From Apiosordaria backusii (lineage: Eukaryota; Ascomycota; Sordariomycetes; Sordariales; Lasiosphaeriaceae): a DNA stretch of 64,000 nucleotides. Position 1 is the first letter of the stretch. Every line of letters begins with the position of its first letter. Made by a program: the position numbers and the translations under genes. This document shows, one piece after another, positions 29,738 to 43,100 of the stretch. Location of the stretch: contig JAUKTV010000007.1 of assembly GCA_030549205.1 (NCBI GenBank), positions 1,426,001 to 1,490,000 on the forward strand. The letters run 5' to 3'. The notes beneath the pieces were generated by a model. That model was not told the origin of the DNA. It worked only from the letters and a program-made list of their open reading frames with translations, and ran no database searches.

Positions 29738-32700
29738 TCACAATGACCCCGTCCCACCCCCCAGTCCCAGTTTCCTCCTCGCAAAAGCCCCAAACCCACT
29801 CTCCGGACTCATTTTCCCCTGCAATTGCCCGCCGTCGTGATCATCGTCATCGTCATCAACATAATCCGCGTCGTCCTCCACTCGTGGTGGTGGCGGCCGT
29901 TGGGGTAATGTGTTTGGGGACTGCTGTGCCCTTTCTTCCTTCTGTTTCCCCTTGTCTTCCGTGGGTTCATTCTCAATTCCTAGTCCCGTCCCCACCACCG
30001 TTCCCGCCCCAGAGCCAGACCCGGATTTATTAGAAACGGGACTCCTCATCCAACTCCCCGTTCCACCCGTCCCAATGCTCTTCCTCATTTGTATCCTCCT
30101 CGGTGAAGCCGCCCCAGCCGCAGTCTTAGTCCTTTTCAGTCCCAACCTTTCCCTCCCAGCAGCAATCCCACTACTCATGATACCCTCCCCTGCCCCTGGG
30201 GCTGAAGTAGAAGAAGGCTCCGACGATCCAGCTGGGCCAACCATCATCTTTAATGGTGTCTTCTTCCTAAAGTTAATCCCTGATCCCCCTACGCCACCAT
30301 CATCCGAGTTGTGAGCCGTGTTGGGTACCGAGTTCCGCAATAGACTCATTTCCCTGACTACGTCTCCTAGACTCTCCTCTAGAGTCTTCATCTTAGCCAG
30401 CATCAGCCTGCTCATGCGGTTGTTATCCCCTTGAGCACTCTTCGACAGCATAGCCGTGGCCATGGCCATTTGGGTTGCGAAGCTAGAAGGAACCCCGCTA
30501 AAGTTGTCGTCTTCGTCGTCGACTGTTGCTGTTGCGTTGAGGTCGGAGGAGCTCCGTCGTTGGTGGTGGTTAAGATCGTTAGTGCTGTGGTGATGCTGAT
30601 GCTGGGTTGCTGGTCGTCGGGCTGGGATGTCAAGGGTGAGACCTGATCTTGTGGGTGCTGTGCGGGCCATGTCACGGGGTTGAACGATGGGGCGGGGGCG
30701 GGAAGAAGTCATGTAGAGGGAACGGCGAGGGGAGCGGCGACCGCCCCCTGAAATAGGTGTCATGACAGGGGTATGTCGCCGGGATGGTAATTGTGGGGAT
30801 CGGTCCATCGAAGCGGAGGAAGAGCTGTAGGGTTGGTGATTCTCCTCTGGGACATAGAGGATGGTGTTGGTTGACAATGTTCGAGTGTGCAAAGCGTTAC
30901 GTCTTGACTGGCCGATGCGAGGCGAGTCAGTCGACGGGAGCTCCTCATTGGTAAAACGGCTGGCCACAGGTGTTGTGAAGTAATCCTCCTCAATGGCTTC
31001 ACCACCGTTCCCGTGACCATCATCCATGTTGTTAGTCACGTTATCTTCCTCGTCCTCGTCATTCGTGACAAGCTCGTCGTCTCCATCCGCATCCGTGTTT
31101 TCTTTCATCTCAGGGGCATAATCCCTCCGGTGAACGCCATCATGGTAATACTCGGGTGCCATTGGATAAGGGGCGTCTGACACGAAATCTGCTGGGTCGC
31201 TGGCGGCAGAACGCAGATCGGAATATTGCCTTGGAAACCTCGATGGTCGTTCTCGGTTCATACTGAGTCTTCGCCGCCAGTCGTTAGTTATCCTACTGTC
31301 AATCGTCGAGTAGTTTTGTGGTGAGCGGAAGCCGCCGTCATTCTGATCCATCCATGTGCGAATAGCATTCTGTGTCTTCCGTCGCTCATTCCTCCTTTGC
31401 GTCCTCAAAGTGGCTGTATCAGGGGCACGCCGAAACACTTCCTCCAAAGCCCGGTCCTTTTGATACCCAAGCACTGATTCCTCGCGTACCCGGACACTTG
31501 GGCTGAAAAATGCCGATCTGGTGGAGGGGTCGCCTAGAGAAAGCGCATGTGGGCGACCGCGGCCAGGGTTATCAACGAGATCAGTCGCCTCGTAGATGTA
31601 TGGCGCAAGGAAGTACTTTTCGTAGAAGAAGATGCAAAAGAGCAGCGGGAAATGCGTGGCTTTAATCACAGCGCGATTAAGCCAAACAAACTGCTTAAGG
31701 GACATGAAGTACCTGAGCGGCATCAACGCCCATGCAAAGATGTTGGCAGGGGCTATGTAAGAGAAGAGCGTGTCGTTCTTGACCATGGATATGGTGTTGA
31801 TGGCAAAGAGGAACTGGTGTTCTTCATTTGCATTAGATGCAATGGACATGAAGGAGTTAGTCAAGACGGTTATCAGGATTGTCCTGTTCAAAAGTCAGTG
31901 AATTTTCCAAGATAGCGGAGACGCAGTCCACTTACACAATGACAAAATGACAGATAATAAGAAACAAGGCCATCAAGGCCTTGCCCATCCAAGTATACGA
32001 GTCCCATCTGTCCGCTGTTAGCTCTATAGGTCAGAAATGTACTTGGGATATTTGCCTGTACTCACACTTCCCATGCAGCTGGCGTAAAGCCCATAAGAAT
32101 CTGAAAGATCTTGTAGGCGAGCACATAAGGGTCGTTGGTGTTCTTGGAGAGGGTGAAGAAGACAAAAAAGCCACTGCAGCACACCAATATAAGCACGAAG
32201 ACAGCAGCCAAGTCGACCGCCATCAAGCGAAACGCGATCAGAAGCTGTGAGAAATATCGGTAGTGGTCCAAGATACTGAATATTCTTGGTAACAGCAGGA
32301 CGGCATTGGCAGCGAGGACGTCGTACGCGTTCTCATTCCACTTGTGGGGGTCAAGAAGGAACACGCTGTAGATGCGCATGCAATAGTAAACAATCAGGAG
32401 CAACAGGATCCCCAAGTCGAAGATGTTCCAGAAGCTCATGATGTAAAGTGAGAGCCCCTGCTCATTGAAACCAACGATTTCGTCAAGCATAAAGCCAGCA
32501 CTCCAAAACCAGAATATCAATTCCAGAGAGGTGATTCTGCTTGACCTTTGGCTAAGAACAGCCAAGAACAAGCCAATCAAGATGGCAAGGGAGCATGTGG
32601 AGAGTATCTGGCGGTACCGGGGTACCCGTAGCCTAGATAGCTTGAACAATGAAGCGGTTCGAGGGTCATACAAGGCCACAAACCGCCGGCCGGAAACATG

Positions 32701-33737
32701 AGCAAGGGCTCGTCCATGGTCTTCCTTTGCCTGCTGCTGTTGACCACTCAACAACGGCGTCCTCACCGTACTCTGGCGGCGAGACTGGTTACTCCCGACA
32801 GCACTCGACGAAGAGCCCTGACGGCGAAGCTGGTCCTCAGTAGAGTGGAAGCTGATGGCACCGTTCCAGATGGCCTCCAGCTGCATCACTACCAGAGGAT
32901 GGGACAAGAAATGCTTGGCCGAAGCTCGAATCGCAACCTCAAGGGTCGAAGTGCGCATAGTAGCCGGGCTGGATCTCGGGCTTTGGGGAAGCGGGCCTTG
33001 GGGTCCCGGAATACCCTGGAGGGGGTAGAAGTCGTAAGAAAGTGCGTCGATAAGCTCTCGTGTGGTGTACTCTTTGAGTAATTTGACCGCCAACAGCTCA
33101 CACACTTTCGCTCTCGTACTGCTCGTTCCGGCGTTACCTGGGTACAGTTGTCCTTCCTTCTCAAATTGCAAGCAATTGGCCATTAATGCGTAAAGCGTGC
33201 CTCGAGAAAAGTGCTGGGCCCGTATTTGCTGCTGCATTGGTTTGATGAGAAACTGCGAAACCTGTGGGGATCTCAGCTGATCCCATGTTAATGTTGTCTC
33301 GGTTCTAGCCTGCACAATGATGCGAATCGCATGGGTCATGCTGTATATGGGGAGTGAGTCTGGGAATATCAGTTAACCGCGGGCTCCCAAGCTAATCAAA
33401 TCTGCCTCAACATACCAAGATGGCCTGCAGAGAACAGAGGTAGGCCGATGGAGTGACTTTGCCCATCCTCATCCTCCTCTGTCTGAGCACCAGCGGCCGG
33501 GTAGCGGGATGATTGTCCATGTCCATGTCCATGGTGGGATTCCTCCTCTTCATCGTCGTCGTCGGCCTCGGTAAAATCGGCAGCAGCATGGCGGTGCTGG
33601 CGATACTCGCCTAGTGAAGCGACCGAAGCACGATGCAGTCGATTAGGAGGCGCAAAACGTTGCTCAATATCTGGACGGTGGCCTTCGTCTTGCGAGTTCT
33701 CGCCCCTGCCGAAGGGTCGCAACAGAGCGGACAACAT
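29738..33737 (-). CDS. yvc1: YVC1/TRP-like cation channel with long C-terminal tail, 1277 aa
   Basis: This is a calcium-permeable cation channel of the fungal TRP-like family; yeast Yvc1 releases calcium from the vacuole. Exons are 33737-33416, 33359-32066, 32007-31936 and 31883-29738, with introns of 56, 58 and 52 nt; all joins keep frame. The N-terminus is acidic and His-rich (HHGHGHG near 70). Membrane spans start at about 360 and include LELIFWFWSAGFMLDEIVGF, NIFDLGILLLLIVYYCMRIY, a span ending VLILVCCSGFFVFFTL, a pore-loop-like FQILMGFTPAAWEVW (about 526-540), and a last span spliced from three exons (about 550-580). The tail of about 600 residues is disordered and acidic. Yeast Yvc1 has 675 aa, so this is nearly double. 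The family is clear; the exact orthologue is less so. Confidence 0.85.
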
Positions 33738-35150
33738 CCTATAATTCGGGCTTGAAGTGCCCTACTCGTTAATCGTAGCGCCAGAACGCCATGGAAGTCG
33801 AACAATCGCGATATATCGTCAAGAGGTTGGTGAATTAGTGAAGGAGCGTCGAGGCTGCAGGAGACCAAGGAATGCAGATGCAGACTCCGGATTGGCAGTT
33901 GTTGCAGATCAGATCAGATCGGATGCTCTAACAAGACATCTTGGCGCCGTCTCGTAGACTGTCGCAAATCGCTTGTGCAAACGGAAAAGACAAGACGAAA
34001 ACGGGACACGCGTGGACCGCGACTGGGTGGCCAAAAGTACAGATGACAGCCCCTGGGACCTGAGGAAGCCGCAGCTGGGAATTGGGTGAATACTGACCCC
34101 CAGATTCAAGACTGATAAGGTCGTGTCGGAACTTGGGCACGCAGCGGGGACTGGCCTGATCCCTGCCAAATCTCCACAAAAGCCGTCCAGAGTCGACTCC
34201 AGCTCCCAGCTCTGCCAAACCTGGAGAAGCAGAAAAGCAAAGATAGAAAAGAAGGGTGATGTCCTCGTGCCCTCCCATCTTGGCTCACTCTCCTATTTTC
34301 AAGGTTGCATCACCCGACCCGACTCGCTTCCCACCATCTGGTTCCCTTTGGCGAATGGGCAAGCTCGGAGCACACTGCAGAAACGACCCCCGTTCCAGTT
34401 TCAACAAACAAGAACGAATCGCGGGGTCAAAAGTGGATGCTGCCAAGACCACCGTGAGGAGCTGCCTCAAAGCGGTCTGAGGGCCGCCTCTCATCTTCAG
34501 CACTCCCACCACCCGGCGGCGTTGCCGGCGCAGCTGACGATACCATACTAAGAACGGGTAAGGAAACGTGGAAGTTTGCCGCCATGGACACATACACACC
34601 TCCTCTTTTCTTCTCGGATTCTCGTCCCCTCTTATCATCTTGCATCAGAGCATGTCGCCATCGCCAGATCTGGGCCCAGATATTGGCCCCGTGAGCATCT
34701 CAGGGTCCTTCCAGGTTGTTTGGAGGGGTAAGGTTACAGCGGGGTCTCCTGCAAAACACCTGCACGCTGCAACCATTGACAAAAGCCACACACCATCGGA
34801 ACATCAAAATAGCCAGCGTCTGACTCGCCTACGAGCCACGGACAGTGGGGACCATCTCATCTCAGCTCTCCAACACCACAGCCGATGCGCGGGAACAAAA
34901 AGACCAGTCTCCCCTTCAGCCATATTCAAGGACACCAAGATCATAGGCTCTCCTGTTCTTTTAGTTTCCCCTTTTATCGATCGCTATTGACATCCATCCC
35001 CGGCAAGCCACATGCCGTGGACAGCAGGAAAGCCGCATGATGGTTTGATGAACGCCCTACATGTAGAGATGATCACCTCAGGCAAGTTGTCACTGAGTAG
35101 CGTCGTGCTGACTTTGAATCTATACCTACCGACTACTTACGGGTAGGTAA
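33738..35150. other. Intergenic region upstream of the channel gene
   Basis: This is the promoter side of the channel gene. Short overlapping frames on both strands are of ordinary chance length and show no domain. No RNA gene was seen. Confidence 0.45.
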
Positions 35151-35479
35151 GTATTTTCCTTCCACGGTCTGGGCTGACTACGGAGACAACCGTGAAAGTC
35201 TTGGTTCGAATTAGAACGGGTTTAGAAGCCTTGCGGTACGGCACACGCCTTGTTAGTAGCCCCGCCCGGCGCCGGCTACCCCACATTATCGGCTCCGTTG
35301 CAACTTGTTTGGGTGCCCCACCACGGGCCGAACTCCCAAAAAGAAAAGTGTTTTTGTTTGATGACTAAACCTGGCTGAAGTGGGCTTTTTTGAGTTGGCT
35401 GGTGGCCGCCTCGTACCACAGAAAACACTGGAAAAGCTTAACAATTGTCAGTGCTCGTATTGAACACAGAGATTAGCGC

Positions 35480-36245
35480 TCTTAAGCCATATCTCACCCC
35501 GGTAACTCAAATGGTATATATTACGCCAATCATACCCTCAAGTAGCGTAAACAGAGATAAATACATCTCTGCCTGCTAAAGAGGTAGGGATCAGCACTAC
35601 CAACTATACCCTCCGAGCTCTACATTTGACAAAAATAGCATTACCTAATATACCGATTATCACTGCTAAGGGCTAAATTATCATTAGCCTTACAATTAAA
35701 GAGCCCCCGAAGGCCAAATATACAAGTTTCTACCATTAAGCAACTAAAATTGTCGAAAACCTAACCGACACTATCACTATCATTCAATTTGGCTATACTA
35801 TTGCAGCATTAAACCTAGAAAAGCAATCCAATTCCAAACCTAGCTATACCAAAGTAGCCGAAGCCCTTAATATTTTCGAAAATGGTATCTCAAAAGCCTT
35901 AATTACTGAGATGGCTAAGAAGGAAAAGTAGATAGAATGGTTAGGGAAAATCGCTACAAAGGTCCATAAGTGGAAGGTTAATAAGGAGTAACTTAACTCC
36001 TAAGATGGCCGAAATGAAGAAGTAGATAAAATGGGTAAAGAAAGTCGCCGGGAAGGTCTACAGGTACTGGGAAGGTCAATGCAAGTAAATCGCACAAATG
36101 GCGGAGAAGCATGTACAATTCTAGTTTTAATACACCGAGAAAATGACAATTTGGACCCACCACACCTTTTGAGTATGGCAAGTCTCCCCCGAAGGGGAAA
36201 AGAAAAGTGTAAGTGGAGTAAGGTACCACAACACAAGGATTTTTA
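35480..36245 (+). pseudogene. Decayed transposon coding remnant with a 93-bp internal repeat
   Basis: The stretch reads on the plus strand as a broken coding sequence with TAG/TAA at positions suggesting former CAG/CAA codons. Two related blocks begin ATGGCT at 35911 and ATGGCC at 36004, 93 bp apart, and both carry TAG as codon 7 in the same frame. They encode Lys/Trp/Val-rich, coiled-coil-like peptides. I cannot name the family. Neighbouring bases 35150-35480 also look repetitive but hold nothing specific. Confidence 0.45.
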
Positions 36246-36285
36246 AGCCCTCAGCTCGGCTTTTATTTTACAACACAACAGACAA

Positions 36286-36358
36286 GGTCTGCTGGTGAAA
36301 TTAGAAGCGCGTCTGGCTACAAATCAGGAGGTTCCAGGTTCGAGCCACCCAGGGCTCG
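36286..36358 (+). pseudogene. tRNA-Arg(ACG)-like pseudogene or SINE head
   Basis: GCGTCTGGCTACAAATCAGG then GGTTCCAGGTTCGAG matches the anticodon arm and T-arm of fungal tRNA-Arg(ACG), as I recall it, except that the anticodon reads ACA (G to A). A-box-like TGGTGAAATTAGAAG and B-box GGTTCGAGCC are present. The T-stem cannot close, because CACCC stands where CCTGG is needed, and no acceptor stem forms. It is therefore not a working tRNA. It lies directly after a transposon remnant, which fits a tRNA-derived SINE. Confidence 0.5.
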
Positions 36359-36479
36359 AATATCAAAGGTTAAACATAACCTTTTTTCCGTTATCTATTT
36401 GTACCTGCATTAGGTCGTCGAGTTGTATCTAGTTCGAATTGAAATCTCTTCTATTTTTTCACAAGCCTTGTCCTACTTG

Positions 36480-37161
36480 AACTTGATATAAAATATGAGA
36501 TGGATTTCTCAGAAAATAGATTCTCAGAGAGTCGAGATCTGGAGCTGAAAATTCAGATCTCGAGGCGAGTCAATAAACGGCCAACCAGAACATCGGACAA
36601 CGGCAGAACCAGGAGAACGCTGCATCGGACCGTCGCAACCCCCACCACGAACTGGTGCGCTAATGTCTTTTGCTGGGACGTGATTGGCCAATGACAGAAA
36701 ATCCTGTCAAACTCAATTGACCGCACAGGGAACCCCGCAGCAGCTCGTCACCACCGCCCTGGAAATCCAAAAAGTTTTGGACGGCAGTATGGTTCTGTGG
36801 CGGGGCAAAGTTCAGTACAAAATTCTGCCCTCCCAGCCGCCGACCACACTTTCTTTCCTATTTTCTTTTGTTATCCAGAAGAGCTGCCAAAATCAGAGCA
36901 TGACGACCACTGCTTGAACGACGACTCTTCTGGCATCACTCAAATCTCATTTCTCATCCCATTGTTGCCCTCTGACGGCACTTGAGCTCCCTCCCCCTTT
37001 ACGCGAGCTCCCCACCATCCCAGGGACTCTCCTGTCTTCTCGCCGCGACCTCCGTCCTCCGTTCTCGCTCCGAGTCACAGTCCTCCTTCTCCTCCTTCTC
37101 ACACATTCACTCCTTTCTTCCTTCTCTTCTTCAACAAGAACCAGTCCTCTCCTCAGTCGCA
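36480..37161 (+). promoter_or_regulatory. pyr-3 upstream region and pyrimidine-rich leader
   Basis: From about 36980 the plus strand is a C+T-rich run up to the start codon with no ATG, typical of leaders of well-expressed fungal genes. The transcription start is not determinable. No uORF of the kind that controls arginine-specific carbamoyl-phosphate synthase is present. Confidence 0.5.
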
Positions 37162-40100
37162 ATGGAGGTTAAACTTTACGCCCCCGCCACGGCGCCCCTC
37201 GCTCCCACAGAAAAATTCGTCACTCTTGAACTCCAAGATGGCGCGGTTTACCAAGGCTACAGCTTTGGTGCGCCCAAGAGCATCGCCGGTGAGCTGGTTT
37301 TCCAGACCGGCATGGTCGGATATCCCGAGTCGGTGACAGACCCATCCTACCGTGGCCAGATCTTGGTCATCACCTTCCCGCTCGTCGGCAACTACGGCGT
37401 CCCCTCGAGGGAAACGCTTGATGAGGTCCTCGGTGATCTCCCCGCGTACTTTGAGAGCTCGAATATTCACATCGCGGGTCTCGTGGTAGCCACATATGCG
37501 GGCGAAGACTACTCCCACTACCTCGCCGCGTCCTCGCTGGGCGCATGGTTGAAGGAAGAGGGCATTCCCGCCATGTATGGCGTTGACACCAGAGCGCTCA
37601 CGAAGCGCATTCGTGAGGAGGGTAGCATGCTTGGTCGCATGCTGTTGCAAAATGATAGCCTCACCGACTTGAAGGCCCTCAACAAGGCTGGCCAGGATTG
37701 GAGGCCATACTTCGAGCAAATTGAGTGGTTTGATCCCAACAAGAAGAACCTCGTAGCGGAGGGTGAGTTTAGAAGAGACCTTAAGTCAGACTCATGCTCA
37801 CCATCTCTTAGTATCCATCAAGGAGCCCAAGCTGTACAGCCCACCATCGGCTTCAGCCCTCAAGCACTCCACCGGGCGCCCGATCCGAATCCTCTGCCTC
37901 GATGTCGGTATGAAGTATAACCAGCTCAGATGCTTCCTCAACCGTGGTGTTGAAGTCCTCGTCTGCCCTTGGGACTATGATTTCTCCAAGGAGGAGTACG
38001 ATGGGTTGTTCATCTCGAACGGCCCCGGTGATCCCGCTGTGATGAAGGATACTGTGAAGCACATCTCTACCGCCCTTGCTGAGAACAAGACACCAGTCTT
38101 TGGTATTTGCTTGGGACACCAGCTTCTTGCCCGCGCTTCTGGTGCGCAGACAGTCAAGCTGAAGTTCGGTAACCGCGGTCACAACATCCCATGCACGAGC
38201 ATGGTGACTGGCAAATGCCACATTACTTCTCAGAATCACGGTTATGCCGTTGACGCTGCCACGCTGCCCACTGGTTGGCAGGAGCTCTTCGTAAACGCCA
38301 ACGACGGCAGCAACGAGGGCATCATGCACGTCGAGAAGCCTCACTTCAGTGTTCAGTTCCACCCGGAGAGCACGCCTGGCCCTCGCGACACCGAGTTCCT
38401 CTTTGACGTCTTCATTCAAACCGTTGTCAAGGCTTCCGAGGACAGCAGTGTGCTCCAGAAGCCTGTTCACTTCCCCGGCGGTACCGTCGAGGAGAACAAC
38501 AAGCTCCACCCCCGCGTCTCCGTCAAGAAGGTCCTTGTTCTTGGTAGCGGTGGTCTCAGCATTGGCCAGGCCGGCGAATTCGACTACTCAGGCAGTCAGG
38601 CTATCAAGGCCTTGAAGGAGGAAGGCATCTACACCGTCCTCATCAACCCTAATATCGCCACCATTCAGACCTCCAAGGGTCTTGCGGACAAGGTCTACTT
38701 CCTTCCTGTCAATGCCGAGTTTGTTCGCAAGGTCATCATTCACGAGAAGCCCGATGCCATCTACTGCACCTTCGGTGGTCAGACCGCTCTGTCGGTAGGT
38801 ATCCAGCTCAAGGATGAGTTTGAGGCCCTTGGTGTCAAGGTTCTGGGTACGCCCATCGACACCATCATCACCACCGAGGATCGTGAGCTCTTTGCTCGCA
38901 GCATGGACTCCATTGGCGAGAAGTGCGCCAAGTCTGCCTCGGCCAACAATCTCGAGGAGGCTATGCACGTCGTCAAGGATATTGGCTTCCCCGTCATTGT
39001 TCGTGCTGCCTATGCCCTCGGCGGTCTCGGTAGTGGTTTTGCCAACAACGAAGATGAGCTTCGTGACTTGTGCAGCAAGGCCTTTGCGGCCAGCCCCCAA
39101 GTGCTCATTGAGCGCAGTATGAAGGGGTGGAAGGAGGTCGAGTACGAGGTCGTCAGAGATTGCCAAGACAACTGTATCACTGTCTGCAACATGGAGAACT
39201 TTGATCCCCTTGGTATTCACACTGGTGATTCCATCGTTGTGGCTCCTTCTCAGACACTCTCGGACGAGGATTACAACATGCTTCGCACCACTGCTGTCAA
39301 CGTCATCCGTCACCTTGGTGTTGTCGGCGAGTGCAACATCCAATATGCCCTGAACCCCTTCTCAAAGGAGTACTGCATCATTGAGGTTAACGCCAGACTT
39401 TCGAGATCCTCGGCTCTCGCCTCCAAGGCCACCGGCTACCCCCTCGCCTTTATTGCTGCAAAGTTGGGTCTTGGTATTCCTCTCAAGGACATCAAGAATT
39501 CGGTCACCAAGGTCACATGTGCCTGCTTCGAGCCCTCTTTGGACTACGTTGTGGTCAAGATGCCTCGTTGGGACTTGAAGAAGTTCAACCGTGTTTCCTC
39601 TCAGCTTGGCTCTTCCATGAAGAGTGTTGGTGAGGTCATGAGCATTGGTAGAACCTTCGAGGAAGCCATTCAGAAAGCTATTCGCTCCATCGACTTCCAT
39701 AACCTTGGCTTCAACAAGACCGAAAGCGCTCTCATTTCACTTGATGACGAGTTGCAGACCCCATCTGACCAGCGCCTGTTTGCCATTGCCAACGCCATGT
39801 ACAATGGCTACTCGGTGAAGCGCATCTGGGAGCTCACCCAGATTGATAAGTGGTTCCTTGACCGTCTTCAGGGCTTGATCGACTATGCCAAGATCATGGA
39901 GGGTCTCAAGGGCAAGTCCCTCAACCCTGATGTCCTTCTTCGTGCCAAGCAGCTCGGCTTCTGCGATCGCCAAATCGCAACCTTTGTCGGTTCTTCTGAG
40001 CTGTTGGTGCGTGATCTGCGCACCAAGGCCGGCATCACTCCTTTCGTGAAGCAAATCGACACCGTCGCTGCCGAGTTCCCAGCCTACACCAACTACCTGT

Positions 40101-43100
40101 ACACAACCTACAATGCCAGCGAGCACGATATCACATTCAACGACCATGGTGTCATGGTGCTGGGTTCGGGTGTGTACCGTATCGGTTCCTCCGTCGAGTT
40201 CGATTGGTGCTCAGTGAGAGCTATTCGCACACTTATGGAGTCGGGCATCAAGACTATCATGGTTAATGTAAGTACCACATCTACACACCTTTTCATGGGC
40301 TCTGTATGCTAATAAATGCCTCAGCAAAATCCAGAGACTGTCTCCACCGATTTTGACGAAGCCGACAGGCTTTATTTCGAGGCCACGACCATGGAGACGG
40401 TTCTTGACATCTATGAAGTTGAGAACTCCCAGGGTGTTCTGGGGGCTATGGGTGGCCAGGGCCCCAACAACATTGCTCTGCCCCTCTTCAGAGCCGGCGT
40501 CAAGATCCTCGGTACCTCCCCTGAGATGATCGATTCTGCTGAGAACCGGTACAAGTTCTCGCGTATGCTTGACCGTATTGGTGTTGATCAGCCAACCTGG
40601 AAGGAACTCACGAGCTTCGAGGAGGCCAAGGCTTTCTGCAACAAGGTCACTTACCCGGTGCTTGTGCGCCCCTCGTATGTTCTTTCCGGAGCTGCCATGA
40701 ACACAGTGTACTCCGAGGGCGACTTGGAGTCCTACTTGAAGCAGGCTACAGCCGTTTCCCCTGAGCACCCTGTGGTCATCACCAAGTACATCGAGAACGC
40801 CAAGGAGATTGAGATGGACGCCGTGGCCAAGGATGGCAAGGTCGTTGGTCACTTCATTTCCGAGCACGTTGAGAACGCCGGTGTTCACTCCGGAGATGCC
40901 ACTCTCGTTCTCCCGCCCCAGGACCTTGAGCCTACCACTATCCAGCGCATTGAGGACGCCACCCGCAAAATTGGCGATGCTCTCAACATCACTGGCCCTT
41001 TCAACATCCAGTTCATTGCCAAGGACAACGACATCAAGGTCATTGAGTGCAACGTCCGCGCTTCCCGCTCGTTCCCCTTCGTCTCCAAGGTCATGGGAGT
41101 GGATCTCATCGAGATGGCTACCAAGGCCATCATGGACGTCCCCTTCGAGGAATACCCCAAGATCGACCGCACCGTTGACTCGGTTGCTGTCAAGGTTCCT
41201 CAGTTCAGTTTCTCGCGCTTGTCTGGCGCCGATCCTGTTTTGGGTGTCGAGATGGCTTCCACTGGCGAGGTCGCTTGCTTTGGCTCTGACAAGTATGAGG
41301 CTTACTTGAAGGCTCTGATGTCTACCGGCTTCAAGATTCCCAAGAAGAACATCCTGCTGTCCCTCGGTTCTTACAATGACAAGCTGGAACTTCTCCCTTC
41401 TGTTAAGAAGCTTGAGGAGTTGGGTTACACCCTCTTTGCGACAGCAGGAACCTCTGACTTCCTTGCCTCTCATGGTGTCAAGGTGCAATACCTCGAGGTG
41501 CTTGGCAAGAGTCAAGAAGAGGCCCAGAGGTCCGAGTACTCGCTGGTCGACCATCTGTCCAACAACAAGATTGATTTGTATATCAACTTGCCGTCCAGCA
41601 ACAGATATAGACGCCCAGCAAGCTATGTGAGCAGGGGCTACCTCACCCGCCGTCTGGCTGTTGACTACCAGATTCCTCTGGTTACCAATGTCAAGAATGC
41701 CAAGGTCCTGATCGAGGCCATTGCCAGGCATTTCGACCTCAATGTCGGCATCACCGATTACCAGACCAGCCACCGCACTGTTCAGATGCCTGGCCTCGTC
41801 AATATTGCGGCCTATGTCCCTGGTCTCGCTGTTAGGGACAGCGGTGATCTCCAGAGTGTCACCAAGGCTTCGATTGCTGCTGGTTTCAGCATGATTCGCG
41901 TCATGCCCCTCGGTGAAGGCGAAGGCAATTCGATCACCGAGGCCAAGTCTCTCAAGATTGCTCAGCACAACAGCAAACGTGGCGGCTATTGCGATTTCAA
42001 TTTCTCGGTTACGGCCACCTCGGACAATGCGGACCAGATCAGCCTTCTCGCTGGCGAGGTTGGGTCCCTGTTCATCCCTTTCAATCACATGTCTGGCAAG
42101 AATATCAGCAAGGTTGCTGCTGTTCAAGCACACTTTGATGCCTGGCCTACCCACAAGCCCATCATCACCGATGCGCGCACCACTGACCTGGCCTCCATCT
42201 TGCTGCTCGCCAGTCTTCACAACCGCCGCATCCACGTCACCGCTGTGACGACCAAGGACGATATCAGACTCGTCGCGCTCTGCAAGAAGAAGGGCCTGAA
42301 TGTTACCTGCGATGTCAGCATTTACGCTCTTTATCTGTCTCAGGATAACTACCCTGATTGCAGCTTCCTGCCCACTGCCAGGGACCAGGCTGCTTTGTGG
42401 GAGCACCTTTCCACCATCGACGTCTTCTCCATTGGAAGCCTCCCATACCAGCTCGCCCAAAAGTTGGGGAAGCCAACGGATGCCACTGTTGGTATCGCCG
42501 ATGCCCTTCCCCTTCTCTTGACCTCGGTTGTCGAGGGCAAGCTGACAGTCGAAGACATCTTGGCACGTCTTCATGACAAGCCAAAGGAAATCTTCGAGCT
42601 GCATGATCAGGTTGGCACATCCCTGGAGGTTGAGGTGGGGCGGACTTATACCATCCCCGAGACTGGCCCCTGGTCTCCCTTCGCCGGCAAGGTTTTGAAG
42701 GGTGCTGTTCAACGCGTGACATTCCAGGACCAGGTCGCATGCCTGGATGGTGTCGCCGTGGAAGCCCCTCCCAAGGGTAAGGACATGTCTACGCACGGAG
42801 CCATGCCTACGATTGCTGCGGTTGCATCCCCTGCGTTGAAGCCGCTTGGCCAGGCCTTGTCCCCAATTCCGGACTCTTCACGGCTCTTGGCCTCTCCTGC
42901 CCGTGGCCCTTCTACGGACAAGTTGCAGCAGTTACTTTCCGTGCATTCTTCTTTCAGAAGGTCCCACGTTCTTTCTGTGGCGGGCTATACTCGGCAGGAT
43001 CTGCACCACCTCTTCGATGTTGCGCAGGAGATCCGAAACCGTGTAGACCGCCAAGGTGTTCTCCAAGTCCTTCACGGACGCCTGCTGGCCACTCTTTTCT

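Noticed and set aside
35190..35225. B-box-like GGTTCGAATTAG as a possible tRNA
   Set aside because: No A-box, anticodon arm or acceptor stem could be found around it.
40211..42796. 861-codon open frame on the minus strand opposite pyr-3
   Set aside because: It lies fully antisense to conserved pyr-3 exons and crosses the intron at 40268-40324. Strong third-position G/C bias in pyr-3 removes antisense stops. The translation has no domain.
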